Of a stretch of 64,000 bases of DNA, positions 36,372 through 44,622 are shown in pieces. The position numbers were made by a program, and so were the translations under genes. Source of the stretch: Paenibacillus sp. FJAT-26967 (GTDB lineage Bacteria; Bacillota; Bacilli; Paenibacillales; NBRC-103111); assembly GCF_001541095.1 (NCBI RefSeq), contig NZ_LMXH01000002.1, positions 510,671-574,670 of the forward strand, written 5' to 3'. Under the pieces are notes generated by a model. It was not told the origin of the DNA. It ran no database searches and saw only the letters and a program-made list of their open reading frames with translations. Each line of letters starts with the position of its first letter. The stretch's first letter is position 1.

Positions 36372-36761
36372 ATGAATCCTGATTTTATCGCAATTAAGCT
36401 TACGGATGGCGAGTTGAAATATTCTCACAAGAAGAGCGATCTTGGTCTGACGGTGACCACGAAAGAATTTATTATACAGAAACCTCATATCAACTATTAC
36501 ATTTCTCTGGACGCGATTCAATCGATGGTCCCTTATCAGGCACAGGGGCGTGCCGTAAGAATGGCGACGAGTAAGGGAGCCGCCAGTGAAGTGGCGGTTA
36601 TGTCTCCGGGCGTTCAACATTACCGCATTGTCGTTCGTGAAACGACTGTGCACAACCGGAGCGGGATTTTCCACATGACTGGTTCTGAATTCATTATGCC
36701 GCTTACGAACGAAATGCTGATGATGATCTCCAAGTATAGTGGATTACATGCGGTACAATAA
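36372..36761 (+). CDS. Hypothetical protein, 129 aa
   Basis: Not recognised. GGGAGG precedes the ATG. It is beta-rich with even hydrophobic alternation (FIAIKLTDGELKYSHKK, YYISLDAIQSMVP), reminiscent of PH-like or GRAM-like small domains. It is separated from the 81-aa gene by about 95 bp and ends at a strong terminator. Confidence 0.7.
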   Translation: MNPDFIAIKLTDGELKYSHKKSDLGLTVTTKEFIIQKPHINYYISLDAIQSMVPYQAQGRAVRMATSKGAASEVAVMSPGVQHYRIVVRETTVHNRSGIFHMTGSEFIMPLTNEMLMMISKYSGLHAVQ

Positions 36762-36792
36762 CGGATTATAATTAAATACGCGCAAGTACTGA

Positions 36793-36840
36793 AGAGAACC
36801 CCGCCAGATGCCGTTAAGCCGGCATCTGGCGGGGTTCTCT
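36793..36840 (+). terminator. Strong terminator
   Basis: About 20-bp stem AGAGAACCCCGCCAGATGCC with its complement and a short loop. Confidence 0.85.
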
Positions 36841-36861
36841 GGTTGCTGGAGCATGTAACAT

Positions 36862-36896
36862 GAGAGTGCAGGCGGCGCCTGCACTCTCTGTTTATT
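36862..36896. terminator. Second terminator hairpin between convergent genes
   Basis: Eleven-bp stem AGAGTGCAGGC / GCCTGCACTCT followed by CTGTTTATT; probably serves the convergent pair with the hairpin at 36793. Confidence 0.75.
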
Positions 36897-36911
36897 GTAT
36901 GCAGGAAGCGG

Positions 36912-37961
36912 TCAGCTCTTATCCTTCTCCTTATCCTTCTCGTCAAGCCCCTTATAATATTGCTCCACGAGCTTATCCAGCCGGACAATCTGGTGGCCGT
37001 AATCATAAATGCCGGAGGCAACGACGAGCAGCCGGTGAAGATCGCGGGTAGAACTTGAAGCATCCGTAATAGTCAGGAGAAACTTGTCGTTTTTCTGGTC
37101 CATAGCTTCAAGTCTTTCGTACGATTCATTTTTAAACTTCTTCTCGAATTTCATCAGCACATATTCGTGATACTGCGTAAGCGCCTCTAAATGCTCGTCT
37201 ACAAAGGCGTTCATGTTTGCTTTACTCGTTGCTTGGAAATAATGTTCTTCAACGAGCTGTAGAATATCGAGCCCCTTGCGGAGCGTATGCAGCATTTGCT
37301 TGTATACCACCAGACGGCGGGATGCCCGGTATTTGAGGCGCTTGAGCTTCTTCTGTTCCTCTTCGAACAGCTTGTACTTCTCCTCAAGCCGGAACAAAGA
37401 GCCGATCAGTTCATCTTTTGTTTCTTGAAAGACGGATTCCTTCATTTCATTGGAGATGACCGTTCGCTGCAGAGGGGATATTTTGTTGAACACCCCATGA
37501 ACTTCCTCCATGAATTTCTTCTGCCAATTAGGCGGGAAAAAGACAATATTAATGATAAAGGCCGAACCGACTCCGAGCGAGGTCAGCAGAAACCGGTTTA
37601 CAGCGAACCACCAATGTCCGCCGGAAGCATCCATGACGGCGATAACGGTGACGAGGGTCAGACCTATATTCGCTTCCATTTTCATCTTGAGGCAAATCAT
37701 AATGGCAAGGATACACACGATTCCGATTGCGATCGGGTGCTTGGAGAAGAAAGTACCTGCAACAAGCGCCAGAGCTGCGCCGAGTGTGTTGGTCTGAAGC
37801 TGGTCGAGAAAATATCTCCATGACCGGTAAATAGAGGGCTGCAGGGCAAAAATAGCGGCGACCGCAGCTATAACGGGGGCTGTCGTATGAAGCAGTGTAC
37901 TGAGGTACAAGGCTAACGTGACGGCCATACCCGTTTTTAACATTCTGGCTCCGAACGTCAC
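36912..37961 (-). CDS. Aromatic acid exporter/FUSC-like membrane protein (YqjA/UPF0421-like)
   Basis: A 349-residue protein. About residues 8-160 contain four to six hydrophobic segments (ALYLSTLLHTTAPVIAAVAA, AIGIVCILAIMICLKM, LTLVTVIAVMDA); the C-terminal about 190 residues are a soluble, charged, helical region ending EKDKEKDKS. This is the architecture of the ArAE_1 family. The GTG start at 37961 has GGAG upstream. Transport substrate unknown. Confidence 0.82.
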   Translation of the reverse strand: MTFGARMLKTGMAVTLALYLSTLLHTTAPVIAAVAAIFALQPSIYRSWRYFLDQLQTNTLGAALALVAGTFFSKHPIAIGIVCILAIMICLKMKMEANIGLTLVTVIAVMDASGGHWWFAVNRFLLTSLGVGSAFIINIVFFPPNWQKKFMEEVHGVFNKISPLQRTVISNEMKESVFQETKDELIGSLFRLEEKYKLFEEEQKKLKRLKYRASRRLVVYKQMLHTLRKGLDILQLVEEHYFQATSKANMNAFVDEHLEALTQYHEYVLMKFEKKFKNESYERLEAMDQKNDKFLLTITDASSSTRDLHRLLVVASGIYDYGHQIVRLDKLVEQYYKGLDEKDKEKDKS

Positions 37962-38166
37962 AAAACAAAGCTCCCTTCTGAGTGGTTCAAGATGACGAAC
38001 TCATTATCGCATTGCGGCCTGCGCCTAGTCAATTGTCAAGCGAAACGCTGTTTCCAGATAAACGGAGACATAATAAATATGGGACTCAGGAAAAATCAGG
38101 TTAGTTTCACATACCCCACAGATCGGTTATTGAAAAAGGATGTACGCATAAGCTGGGAGGCGTATT

Positions 38167-38886
38167 ATGGAACTGTTACTTATTCTTGTTTATTTGGTCA
38201 TCGTCCTGCTTGTTATTGAAATTTCGGCGGTTCTGATGATGCTCACCGGATTAGACCGTGCTATATCGAGATTTCAGGTAACCTCTATGCTTACCGGCAC
38301 AGGTTTTACCACCCAAGAATCCGAGCTTATACTCCGGCATCCGGTCCGGCGCAGAATCGGCATTTTTCTCATTCTGTTCGGTGTATTTTCACTTGCCGTT
38401 ATCATTACGCTGATGTCTAATCTGCTTGAAAAGAGATTCCGCTTACCGGAACTTCTTATTATTACGACTATTCTCGGGATTCTCCTGGCAGTGATTCGGC
38501 TTAAACCAGTTCATAAAAAGCTGCAGGACCGTTTTCACGCCCCGCTGGATGAAGAAGACGGGGTGGAAGAACTGCCGGTTAACGAACTGCTTTATAATGA
38601 CGACGATGATTGGATTATTGATATTCCGGTCTATGAAGGATCCGAATATGTTCATTGTCCCATTCACAAAATAAGTACATGGGAAGAGGACATCAATCTG
38701 CTATTCGTACAGCGGGGAACGCTTAGAATCCGCTACAAGGATAAAGAAACGGATACTCATATTGAAGCAGGGGATGTTCTGTATGTATACGGAGACAAGA
38801 AGCAAATCTCAGAGAAATTTCCGGACGAACTTGAGTACAGGCATCAAAACAGGTCGGATGAAAGCAAAACGCTGTCTCTCTTGTAA
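38167..38886 (+). CDS. TrkA-C (RCK_C) domain membrane protein
   Basis: A 239-residue protein with two or three membrane helices at the N terminus, a conserved stretch TGTGFTTQESELILRHPVRRRI between them, and a cytoplasmic TrkA-C-like domain (residues about 155-220: HKISTWEEDINLLFVQRGTL... AGDVLYVYGD). RCK_C domains bind nucleotides, c-di-AMP among them, and gate K+ and other ion transporters. The middle is rich in Asp/Glu. Function unknown. Confidence 0.82.
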   Translation: MELLLILVYLVIVLLVIEISAVLMMLTGLDRAISRFQVTSMLTGTGFTTQESELILRHPVRRRIGIFLILFGVFSLAVIITLMSNLLEKRFRLPELLIITTILGILLAVIRLKPVHKKLQDRFHAPLDEEDGVEELPVNELLYNDDDDWIIDIPVYEGSEYVHCPIHKISTWEEDINLLFVQRGTLRIRYKDKETDTHIEAGDVLYVYGDKKQISEKFPDELEYRHQNRSDESKTLSLL

Positions 38887-38893
38887 CGATATC

Positions 38894-38920
38894 GCAACCT
38901 TTTCGTCATCCAAGCGTTAA
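38894..38920 (+). promoter_or_regulatory. ECF-sigma-type promoter of the YcdB/SLH gene
   Basis: GCAACCTTTT (38894-38903) and GCGTTAA (38914-38920) have the AACC...CGTT form and spacing of extracytoplasmic-function sigma promoters in Bacillota. It lies directly upstream of a large secreted protein. Confidence 0.5.
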
Positions 38921-38965
38921 TAAATATGGGTAAATCTAACATTTGGATGAAAAGAGGAATCACCT

Positions 38966-41332
38966 ATGAAGAAGTTGCTTCAATCAAGCTTTCGCAAAGC
39001 GGGATTGCTGACCGTGACCGGCTCGTTAGGAGTCGGTCTTTTGCTGCCTGCGGAGACAATTCGGGCTCAGTCGGACTCCGTCCCTGCCGCCGCATATGGG
39101 AAGGAGAAGATGAAGGCGGCTGGAGGCGAGGGGAGCGCCAGTCAAGCCGTGAAGAACGCGAACAGTCCGGAGCTTCAGACACAAGTGAAGATAACGAAAG
39201 ATCAGGTGATCGCCCGACTAAGGGAACTGTTCCCGGCTTTGAACAAAGCGGAGGTTGTCAGAGCGGAACTGGGAACGACCGCGGACAGCTTCCCTCCCGA
39301 ACCGGGACCCATCTGGTCCATTCAATGGGAAGTGAAAGACGGAAATTCTTCATCAGGCTTCTCCAGCCGCGTGGATGCAAGCAGCGGTGATATCTTATCT
39401 CTCAGCATTCCGGGCGGCCGTTACTCCGAGTCGGGTGAACCTTATTATCCGGGCAAAATCACGGAGCAAGAGGCAGCGGAAAAAGCAGTTGCTTTTATTA
39501 AAAAAGCTGTGCCCTCCTTACAAACATCTGAGCTTGTGGCTGCCGATGAGGAGATCTACAGGTATCAGCAGCCTTTATTCGGACCGGTGCTTTATTCTTT
39601 TACCTATCACAAAAAAGTGAACGGGATTCAAACTGATAATGAGAGTATAGCGGTTCAAGTAAACGGAAACGGTGAAATCCTTTCTTTTCATAACAATTTT
39701 ACACCCGATAGTTTTTATCCGTCTGCTAAGCCTGCCATTACCAAAGAACAAGCAGCCGGCAAATACAAGGAAGATGCGGATGTCGATCTGAGATACACAC
39801 TGCTTCGCAAAACCGGAGGCAAGGAGGAATGGATTCTCGCCTATTCGCCGATAGGGGCATACAGAGATCTGGATGCTCAAACCGGTCAATACATACAGCA
39901 AGAGCCTTCCTACGGGGGCGCACACATAGATTACACGGCTATACCAGAGGAACTCCGTACCTTTAAGCCGCTTGCAGGAGGCAAGCTGAGCGCTTTGGAA
40001 GCAGCGGCTCTGGTGGAGGCGCTTGGCGTGATCAAGGAAGAGAAGAAGCTGATGCAGAAAACAGAGATCGATCAATGGCAAGGGCAAAAGCGGGAGGTCT
40101 GGAGTCTGGGCTGGGGGAATGAGCAATCCGGCGGAATGGGTTTAATAACGGCCGTTGTGGATGCTAAGACGGGGCAGATTCTTGAGGTAAGCAATGGGCG
40201 GTTCCTTTTTGATTCCAATTATACAATGCCGCGCACCATCTCTAATGACCAAGCCCGGGACAAAGCTCTGAAACTATTCGGTGCGGTAGTGCCCCGGGCA
40301 CAGGACTGGAAGCTGATCGATAGGAAGAACATAGCGCCGGATACGGAAGGCAACGATAAGAATAAGCCGTTTACGTTTACTTTTCAAAAATTTTACCGCA
40401 ATATTCCGGTCGGCAATCAGACCACAACCATTACGCTCGCCGGTGACGGAAGTTTCTACAGTATGGAATCTTCTTATGAATCGATAGACGAAGAGGTACT
40501 GAACAAGCTTAAACCTGCTTCCATAAGCAGAGAAGAGGCAGTAGTCAAATTAAACCAGGCAACAGGAGTCGAGCTGGGCTATTCGGTCATAGGCGGGTAT
40601 TATACGAATAGCTATTATGTTCCCAAAGAAGCCAAACTTGTCTACCGGCAGACCTACGCCAAGAACGGGGACCGTGATTATGTGCTGGATGCCTCTACAG
40701 GCAAGTTACGTGCCCAAGCCGTCTTCGAGAAATTGCCGTCCAAACCGTCTGAAGCGGCAGACCTTGCGGGTCATTGGGCGGAGAAGGAACTAAGTACGCT
40801 TGTGAAACACGGGGTGCTGATTCCCGATGAGAACGGCAAACTGAACCCGGATGCCAGTATCACGTACGGGGAGTGGCTGAATATGTTTGTCCGCGGAGTC
40901 AATCCTATGCGGGAGTATTACAGGGAGAACACGGGCGCGGATGTTCTCTTTGCCGATGTTAAGAAAGACAGCCCTTACTACTATGCAGTGAATACCCTAA
41001 TCGATATGAAAAGGCTAAAAGCGGATGAGCAGGTACTTCTCGGAGTGGACACTCCTCTATTGCGTGAATACCTTGCCAAGATTCTCATCCAGCAGCTCCG
41101 CTATGATAAACTGGCGGGATTGCTGAATAGCTCTGCTGCCGAATTGGAAGCAGACGATGCAGCCTGGGTGACCCATAAAAGCGAAGCTTATCTGGCGATG
41201 GAGCTTGGCCTGATGGAGAAGACAGACGGTAAATTCCGTCCGAGAGACCGGGTGAGCAAAGCGGAGGCGGCCGTAATCTTTATGCGGCTTGTATCTATAC
41301 AAGGAAAATTAGATCAGCCGGTCGGCTATTAA
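38966..41332 (+). CDS. Secreted YcdB/YcdC-repeat protein with SLH domains
   Basis: A 788-residue surface protein. A signal peptide is visible (KAGLLTVTGSLGVGLLLP). The body has several YcdB/YcdC-PepSY-like units with the motif DAxTGxI/L (for example VDASSGDIL, VDAKTGQIL, LDASTGKLR). The C-terminal 190 residues carry three SLH-like segments (LAGHWAEKEL, FADVKKDSPYYYAVNTLID, KAEAAVIFMRLV) that would anchor it to secondary cell wall polymer. Its role is probably envelope-related; PepSY-type domains often inhibit proteases. Confidence 0.88.
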   Translation: MKKLLQSSFRKAGLLTVTGSLGVGLLLPAETIRAQSDSVPAAAYGKEKMKAAGGEGSASQAVKNANSPELQTQVKITKDQVIARLRELFPALNKAEVVRAELGTTADSFPPEPGPIWSIQWEVKDGNSSSGFSSRVDASSGDILSLSIPGGRYSESGEPYYPGKITEQEAAEKAVAFIKKAVPSLQTSELVAADEEIYRYQQPLFGPVLYSFTYHKKVNGIQTDNESIAVQVNGNGEILSFHNNFTPDSFYPSAKPAITKEQAAGKYKEDADVDLRYTLLRKTGGKEEWILAYSPIGAYRDLDAQTGQYIQQEPSYGGAHIDYTAIPEELRTFKPLAGGKLSALEAAALVEALGVIKEEKKLMQKTEIDQWQGQKREVWSLGWGNEQSGGMGLITAVVDAKTGQILEVSNGRFLFDSNYTMPRTISNDQARDKALKLFGAVVPRAQDWKLIDRKNIAPDTEGNDKNKPFTFTFQKFYRNIPVGNQTTTITLAGDGSFYSMESSYESIDEEVLNKLKPASISREEAVVKLNQATGVELGYSVIGGYYTNSYYVPKEAKLVYRQTYAKNGDRDYVLDASTGKLRAQAVFEKLPSKPSEAADLAGHWAEKELSTLVKHGVLIPDENGKLNPDASITYGEWLNMFVRGVNPMREYYRENTGADVLFADVKKDSPYYYAVNTLIDMKRLKADEQVLLGVDTPLLREYLAKILIQQLRYDKLAGLLNSSAAELEADDAAWVTHKSEAYLAMELGLMEKTDGKFRPRDRVSKAEAAVIFMRLVSIQGKLDQPVGY

Positions 41333-41367
41333 GTGACAGAGCGGGAAGTCCCGCCTGCGAGGAACGT

Positions 41368-41412
41368 GTAAAGCCCGGATCATCAGGAACGGCCTGATGA
41401 TCCGGGCTTTAC
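41368..41412. terminator. Bidirectional terminator
   Basis: Twenty-bp perfect stem GTAAAGCCCGGATCATCAGG with its complement and a 5-nt loop, between convergent genes. Confidence 0.9.
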
Positions 41413-41494
41413 GTTTGGTGAGAGCATGCGCATTACAGGATCGGCATAGCATACAAGTGACGATCAGCGGAAGTCGCGGTCCGTCCCTGCCGGG

Positions 41495-42565
41495 CTAGTA
41501 TGTACCGCGTGCACGGCGTTCACGCGGCTGCAGGTGCATCCAGCGGAGCAGCCGGCCCGCGTCCGGCTCGATGACCGGCCGCATGGCGGCCGCAAGCTTG
41601 CCGCTCGAGAGGACGGCAACGATGCCGGCTGCCGCAAGGGCAGCTGCGAAGATGGCCGCCGCCGTGACGGCTCCGCCCGCATGCAGCCGCTCGGTCAGCA
41701 GCCCCAGCAGCCCGGCTGCCGCCAGCAGCTTAATCGCCGCGCCATGGAGCAGAAAGACGTAGACCGTCCGTCCACCCAGGACGGTTACACGGCTTTCTGT
41801 ACGCGGCAGCAGCTGCAGGAAGGCGGCCGAAGCGGCGGCCTGGGCGGCGTAGAAGGCGAGCCGCATAGCGGCTCCCGCGTACGCGGGCACGCCGAGATCG
41901 GCGTAAGCGGTGCCGCCTGCGAGCCACTCTGCGGCGGCTTCTGCGCCCGCCGCCTGCCAGAGCACCGGCAGCGCAAGCAGCAGCAGCGCGGCCCCGGCCT
42001 TCAGCAGGCGCCGGACAGCTGCCGGCTGCGGAGCCTTGCCGCCTTCCCGCCAGTAATAGCCGGCGAGGAAGAACGGGAAGAACACGAGCATGCGGGTGAT
42101 CCCCATCCATGCTCCGGCATCAGCCGGCAAGCAGCCGGCGGCCACGCCGAGCAGCACTGCGGCGGCAATCGGGTGCTTCAGCTTGCGGAAGGGGACGAGC
42201 AGCAGCTTCCATCCCAAATGCGCCGTCAGGAACCACAGCATCCAGTAGGGCAGCCAGAACGAATGCTCCATGCCGGGTGTTTTCAGCCAGAACAGGTCCA
42301 GGAGCGAGTATACTGTCTGGAAGAAGAGATATTGAAGACCGATGCGCAGCAGTCCGGCCGCCGCGTCTGGGGTTTCCCAGAATTTTTTGGTGAAGAAGCC
42401 GGTAACGAGTACGAATACAGGAAGATGGAACGTAAAGATTCCCGCAACAAGTGCTTGTGCCGCATCCGGCAGTCCGGGAAGAGCGGTGAGCAGGTTAACC
42501 AGAACTACAAGCAGAATCAGGAAAAAGCGGACATTCGTGAAATAGACGGCGTGCGGGTTTCTCAT
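41495..42565 (-). CDS. Acyltransferase-3 family membrane protein (OafA/YkrP-like)
   Basis: A 356-residue membrane acyltransferase with about ten hydrophobic segments. The N-terminal NVRFFLILLVVLVNLL, the conserved HLPVFVLVTGFFTKKF and the later YWMLWFLTAHLGWKL are typical of proteins that O-acylate exported sugars. The C-terminal half is Ala/Leu/Gly-rich, and the gene is markedly GC-rich. The ribosome site (GAGATG) is poor. Its leader carries an Fnr-type promoter. Confidence 0.85.
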   Translation of the reverse strand: MRNPHAVYFTNVRFFLILLVVLVNLLTALPGLPDAAQALVAGIFTFHLPVFVLVTGFFTKKFWETPDAAAGLLRIGLQYLFFQTVYSLLDLFWLKTPGMEHSFWLPYWMLWFLTAHLGWKLLLVPFRKLKHPIAAAVLLGVAAGCLPADAGAWMGITRMLVFFPFFLAGYYWREGGKAPQPAAVRRLLKAGAALLLLALPVLWQAAGAEAAAEWLAGGTAYADLGVPAYAGAAMRLAFYAAQAAASAAFLQLLPRTESRVTVLGGRTVYVFLLHGAAIKLLAAAGLLGLLTERLHAGGAVTAAAIFAAALAAAGIVAVLSSGKLAAAMRPVIEPDAGRLLRWMHLQPRERRARGTY

Positions 42566-42730
42566 GGTTGTTCATCTCGCTTTACTTATAGTAGAAGAGC
42601 AGGGGCAACTAGCAGTACATCTTGCAAAAAGTTGGTTTTTCTGCGCGAATGTGAATCCTTCAATAAGTTATATATTTGCGCCTGACGAACCGGTTCAGTT
42701 CAATAATTAAAAGAAATAATGATTTCTTAT

Positions 42731-42780
42731 AAGACAAAGTATAGACCTCTGGTAAATTCAACCTTGTGATATATTTCACA
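42731..42780 (-). promoter_or_regulatory. Fnr/Crp-type activated promoter facing the acyltransferase
   Basis: Palindrome TTGTGATATATTTCACAT (42764-42781; core TGTGA-N6-TCACA at 42765-42780). On the minus strand TATACT occupies 42743-42738, so the start is expected at 42731 and the palindrome centre (42772.5) is at -41.5. That is the class II activator position. A Rex site is also possible. Confidence 0.65.
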
Positions 42781-42890
42781 TTTAATGATATTGAAAGGGA
42801 TTTCAATATGGCCATATCTTGAACATGATGCAGATCACATGCGTGACAGGCATCACACCTATGAGAGGGGTCACAGGTTTTTTTTGTAAG

Positions 42891-42940
42891 TGTGATTAAT
42901 ATCACATACACATTATTACCCCCATCGTATACTGAAATCA
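42891..42940 (+). promoter_or_regulatory. Fnr/Crp-type activated promoter of the zinc-ribbon operon
   Basis: TGTGATTAATATCACA (42891-42906) with TATACT at 42928-42933. The expected start is 42940, which puts the palindrome centre (42898.5) at -41.5, the mirror image of the site at 42765. No -35 is seen, as expected for an activator-dependent promoter. Confidence 0.7.
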
Positions 42941-42978
42941 GAAAGAGACAGCACACAACGAAAGAAGGTGAAGGAGCC

Positions 42979-43137
42979 ATGAATGAGACAACTCAACCGC
43001 AAGGAGAACCAAGAAGATGTCCTGAATGCGGGTCCGGATCAGATGTGAAAAAGACAGCCGAGATCCATTGGATTTGTGAGGATTGCAGGTTGAAGCCTTA
43101 CTTCACCGGGACGGCGGGCTCCGACAGCCGATCTTGA
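42979..43137 (+). CDS. Small zinc-ribbon protein, 52 aa
   Basis: Starts at 42979 behind AAGGAG. It has CPECGSGSD and CEDC, two cysteine pairs of the zinc-ribbon type (CxxC, 17 residues, CxxC). No family recognised. First gene after the Fnr-type promoter at 42891, so it may be made when oxygen is low. Confidence 0.7.
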   Translation: MNETTQPQGEPRRCPECGSGSDVKKTAEIHWICEDCRLKPYFTGTAGSDSRS

Positions 43138-43171
43138 CAGCCGTCCTGGCGGATTCCGCTAAAGTTCCTTT

Positions 43172-43202
43172 TTTACAGCTAATTATGTGAAAATATTCAC
43201 AA
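43172..43202 (+). promoter_or_regulatory. Promoter overlapped by Rex/Fnr-like palindrome
   Basis: TTTACA (43172-43177), a 16-bp spacer and TATTCA (43194-43199). The palindrome ATGTGAAAATATTCACAA (43185-43202) covers the -10. This fits the Rex consensus (TTGTGAA-N4-TTCACAA) with one mismatch and, by its place, suggests repression rather than activation. Confidence 0.55.
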
Positions 43203-43224
43203 TATCAATAGACGAGAGGAAGAG

Positions 43225-43431
43225 ATGATCATGATGCTCCTCAAGCTTCAAAATACAGCCCCGACCCTTTGCCGGACATGCACTCGCGAAATTCATCAGC
43301 ACCCCGAAGGCTACAGGGACCTCTGCTTTGATTGTGTGCAGGAAGCTATAACCGGTCAGGAGATTGCCGCTGCGAACGATCATGTACAGGGAATGGCTGA
43401 ATGCGGATTGACCGAAGCTTACTGGCTTTAA
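43225..43431 (+). CDS. Small cysteine-pair protein, 68 aa
   Basis: The product has CRTC and CFDC separated by about 15 residues (zinc-ribbon-like), then an Ala-rich helix. ATG at 43225, 43231 and 43234 are all possible; GAGAGGAAG lies upstream. No family recognised. It lies between the Rex-like box and the DoxX gene. Confidence 0.7.
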   Translation: MIMMLLKLQNTAPTLCRTCTREIHQHPEGYRDLCFDCVQEAITGQEIAAANDHVQGMAECGLTEAYWL

Positions 43432-43522
43432 TTGCACGAACTGCTTTTCATAGTAATGACAACTGCTAACCCAATCATTAAACCAATAAATGAGCTCTCG
43501 ACATCGAAAGGGGAACATTCAC

Positions 43523-44062
43523 ATGTTAAACTGGTTAAGAACAAACGTATATGCCGCAGGTCTTGCATTAATCCTTCGTTTATATCTTGGATATGCTTGG
43601 CTGACAGGGGGATGGGGTAAGATTACAGGCGGATTTGATGCAACAGGATTCCTTAAGAATGCGACAGCTAAGCCTGTTATGGATAAAGCGACTAATGAGC
43701 TGGTTTACCCGACCTTCACTGCTTTTATCGAAAACTTTGCCCTACCGAATGCTAAAATCATCAACTTTGCCATTCCATTCGGTGAATTTCTGGTAGGTCT
43801 GGGACTTATTCTCGGGGCATTGACTACCACGGCTGTCTTCTTCGGATTATTGATGAACTTCATGTTCATGTTTGCCGGAACGGTTAGCACGAATCCTTGG
43901 ATGATTCTCCTGGGTGTGGTGGTTCTGGCAGCAGGCGCCAATGCCGGTAAATTCGGAGCTGACTATTACATCCTTCCTTACCTTCGCAAAATGCTTCACT
44001 TCCGCAATCACGACAAGGACGCACCTACGATAGGCGGAGGCAAGACACACGCACACTTCTAA
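43523..44062 (+). CDS. DoxX-family membrane protein
   Basis: A 179-residue protein with four membrane helices: LALILRLYLGYAWLTGGW and the Gly-rich loop after it, IPFGEFLVGLGLILGAL, FFGLLMNFMFMFAGTVSTNP and ILLGVVVLAAGANAG. DoxX-like proteins are membrane redox components; DoxD is the small subunit of thiosulfate:quinone oxidoreductase in archaea. Its position behind Fnr/Rex-type elements fits a redox role. AAAGGGGA precedes the ATG. Confidence 0.85.
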   Translation: MLNWLRTNVYAAGLALILRLYLGYAWLTGGWGKITGGFDATGFLKNATAKPVMDKATNELVYPTFTAFIENFALPNAKIINFAIPFGEFLVGLGLILGALTTTAVFFGLLMNFMFMFAGTVSTNPWMILLGVVVLAAGANAGKFGADYYILPYLRKMLHFRNHDKDAPTIGGGKTHAHF

Positions 44063-44090
44063 ACATTCCTTCCTAAAGAAGGTAACGAAG

Positions 44091-44112
44091 ACCCCGGGAA
44101 ACCGGGGTTTTT
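44091..44112 (+). terminator. Terminator of the DoxX gene
   Basis: Perfect 7-bp stem ACCCCGG / CCGGGGT with a GAAA loop, then TTTT. Confidence 0.85.
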
Positions 44113-44238
44113 GGTTTATAGTCTCGGGATTTCGCGTAAACTTAAGAAAAGGAGAGGATTTTAGAGATAATCAGGGAGATGATCTCTATGTTTAGGCTTT
44201 CATGGCAGAAAACAGACTCTCGTAAACTCGGTCAGTTA

Positions 44239-44267
44239 TTTACAGGTCTTGGCGGCAGAGTTAATAT
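44239..44267 (+). promoter_or_regulatory. Promoter of the riboswitch transcript
   Basis: TTTACA (44239-44244), 17-bp spacer, TAATAT (44262-44267), placing the start about 44 nt before the aptamer. Confidence 0.5.
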
Positions 44268-44317
44268 ACACACAAGACCGTCAGAACCAACTTATTCGTT
44301 CAACTTCTTCATAGATT

Positions 44318-44557
44318 CACGCTTAATTCTCGTTAGAGAAGCGGGGGAACCATTCATGGGGTGAATCGGAAGCATGGCTTCCGTAGGGGACTCTCAGACC
44401 CGAATCCGTCAGCTAACCTCGTCAGCGTTATTGGGAGAACGATCCTCGTCCGGCTTGTTTGCCATGCATCTTTATTTGGATGCGGGCCTATTAGCGGGTA
44501 CGTGCGGCCCGAAGCTCCCCATAGTGCGTCTTGACGCGCCGGGTGGAGCTTTTTTTT
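44318..44557 (+). promoter_or_regulatory. c-di-AMP riboswitch (ydaO/yuaA type) with expression platform
   Basis: The aptamer (about 44318-44432) has nearly all conserved ydaO blocks in order: CACGCTTAATTCTCGTTAG, AGCGGGGGAACC, ATGGGGTGAATC, CGTAGGGGAC, ACCCGAATCCGTCAGCTAAC and CTCGTCAGCG. Past about 80 nt of linker is a terminator hairpin (44512-44557). In known cases c-di-AMP binding turns expression off. The gene downstream is at 44623. Confidence 0.9.
44512..44557 (+). terminator. Riboswitch-controlled terminator
   Basis: AAGCTCC / GGAGCTT stem with an inner GCGTCTTGACGC hairpin and eight T residues. Confidence 0.85.
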
Positions 44558-44622
44558 GATGGCTCAGGTTGTGGTTACGGGTCCCGCCTACTAAACAACC
44601 TGCAAGGAGTGAACGTACAGTT

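Noticed and set aside
41534-42685. Plus-strand frame of 383 codons over the acyltransferase
   Set aside because: The product is Gln/Arg/Gly-rich without hydrophobic core; it arises from the GC-rich antisense strand of a clear membrane protein gene.
44179-44556. Two 61-codon frames upstream of the enolase-N-like gene
   Set aside because: They fall in the riboswitch leader and aptamer; their sequence is explained by conserved RNA.
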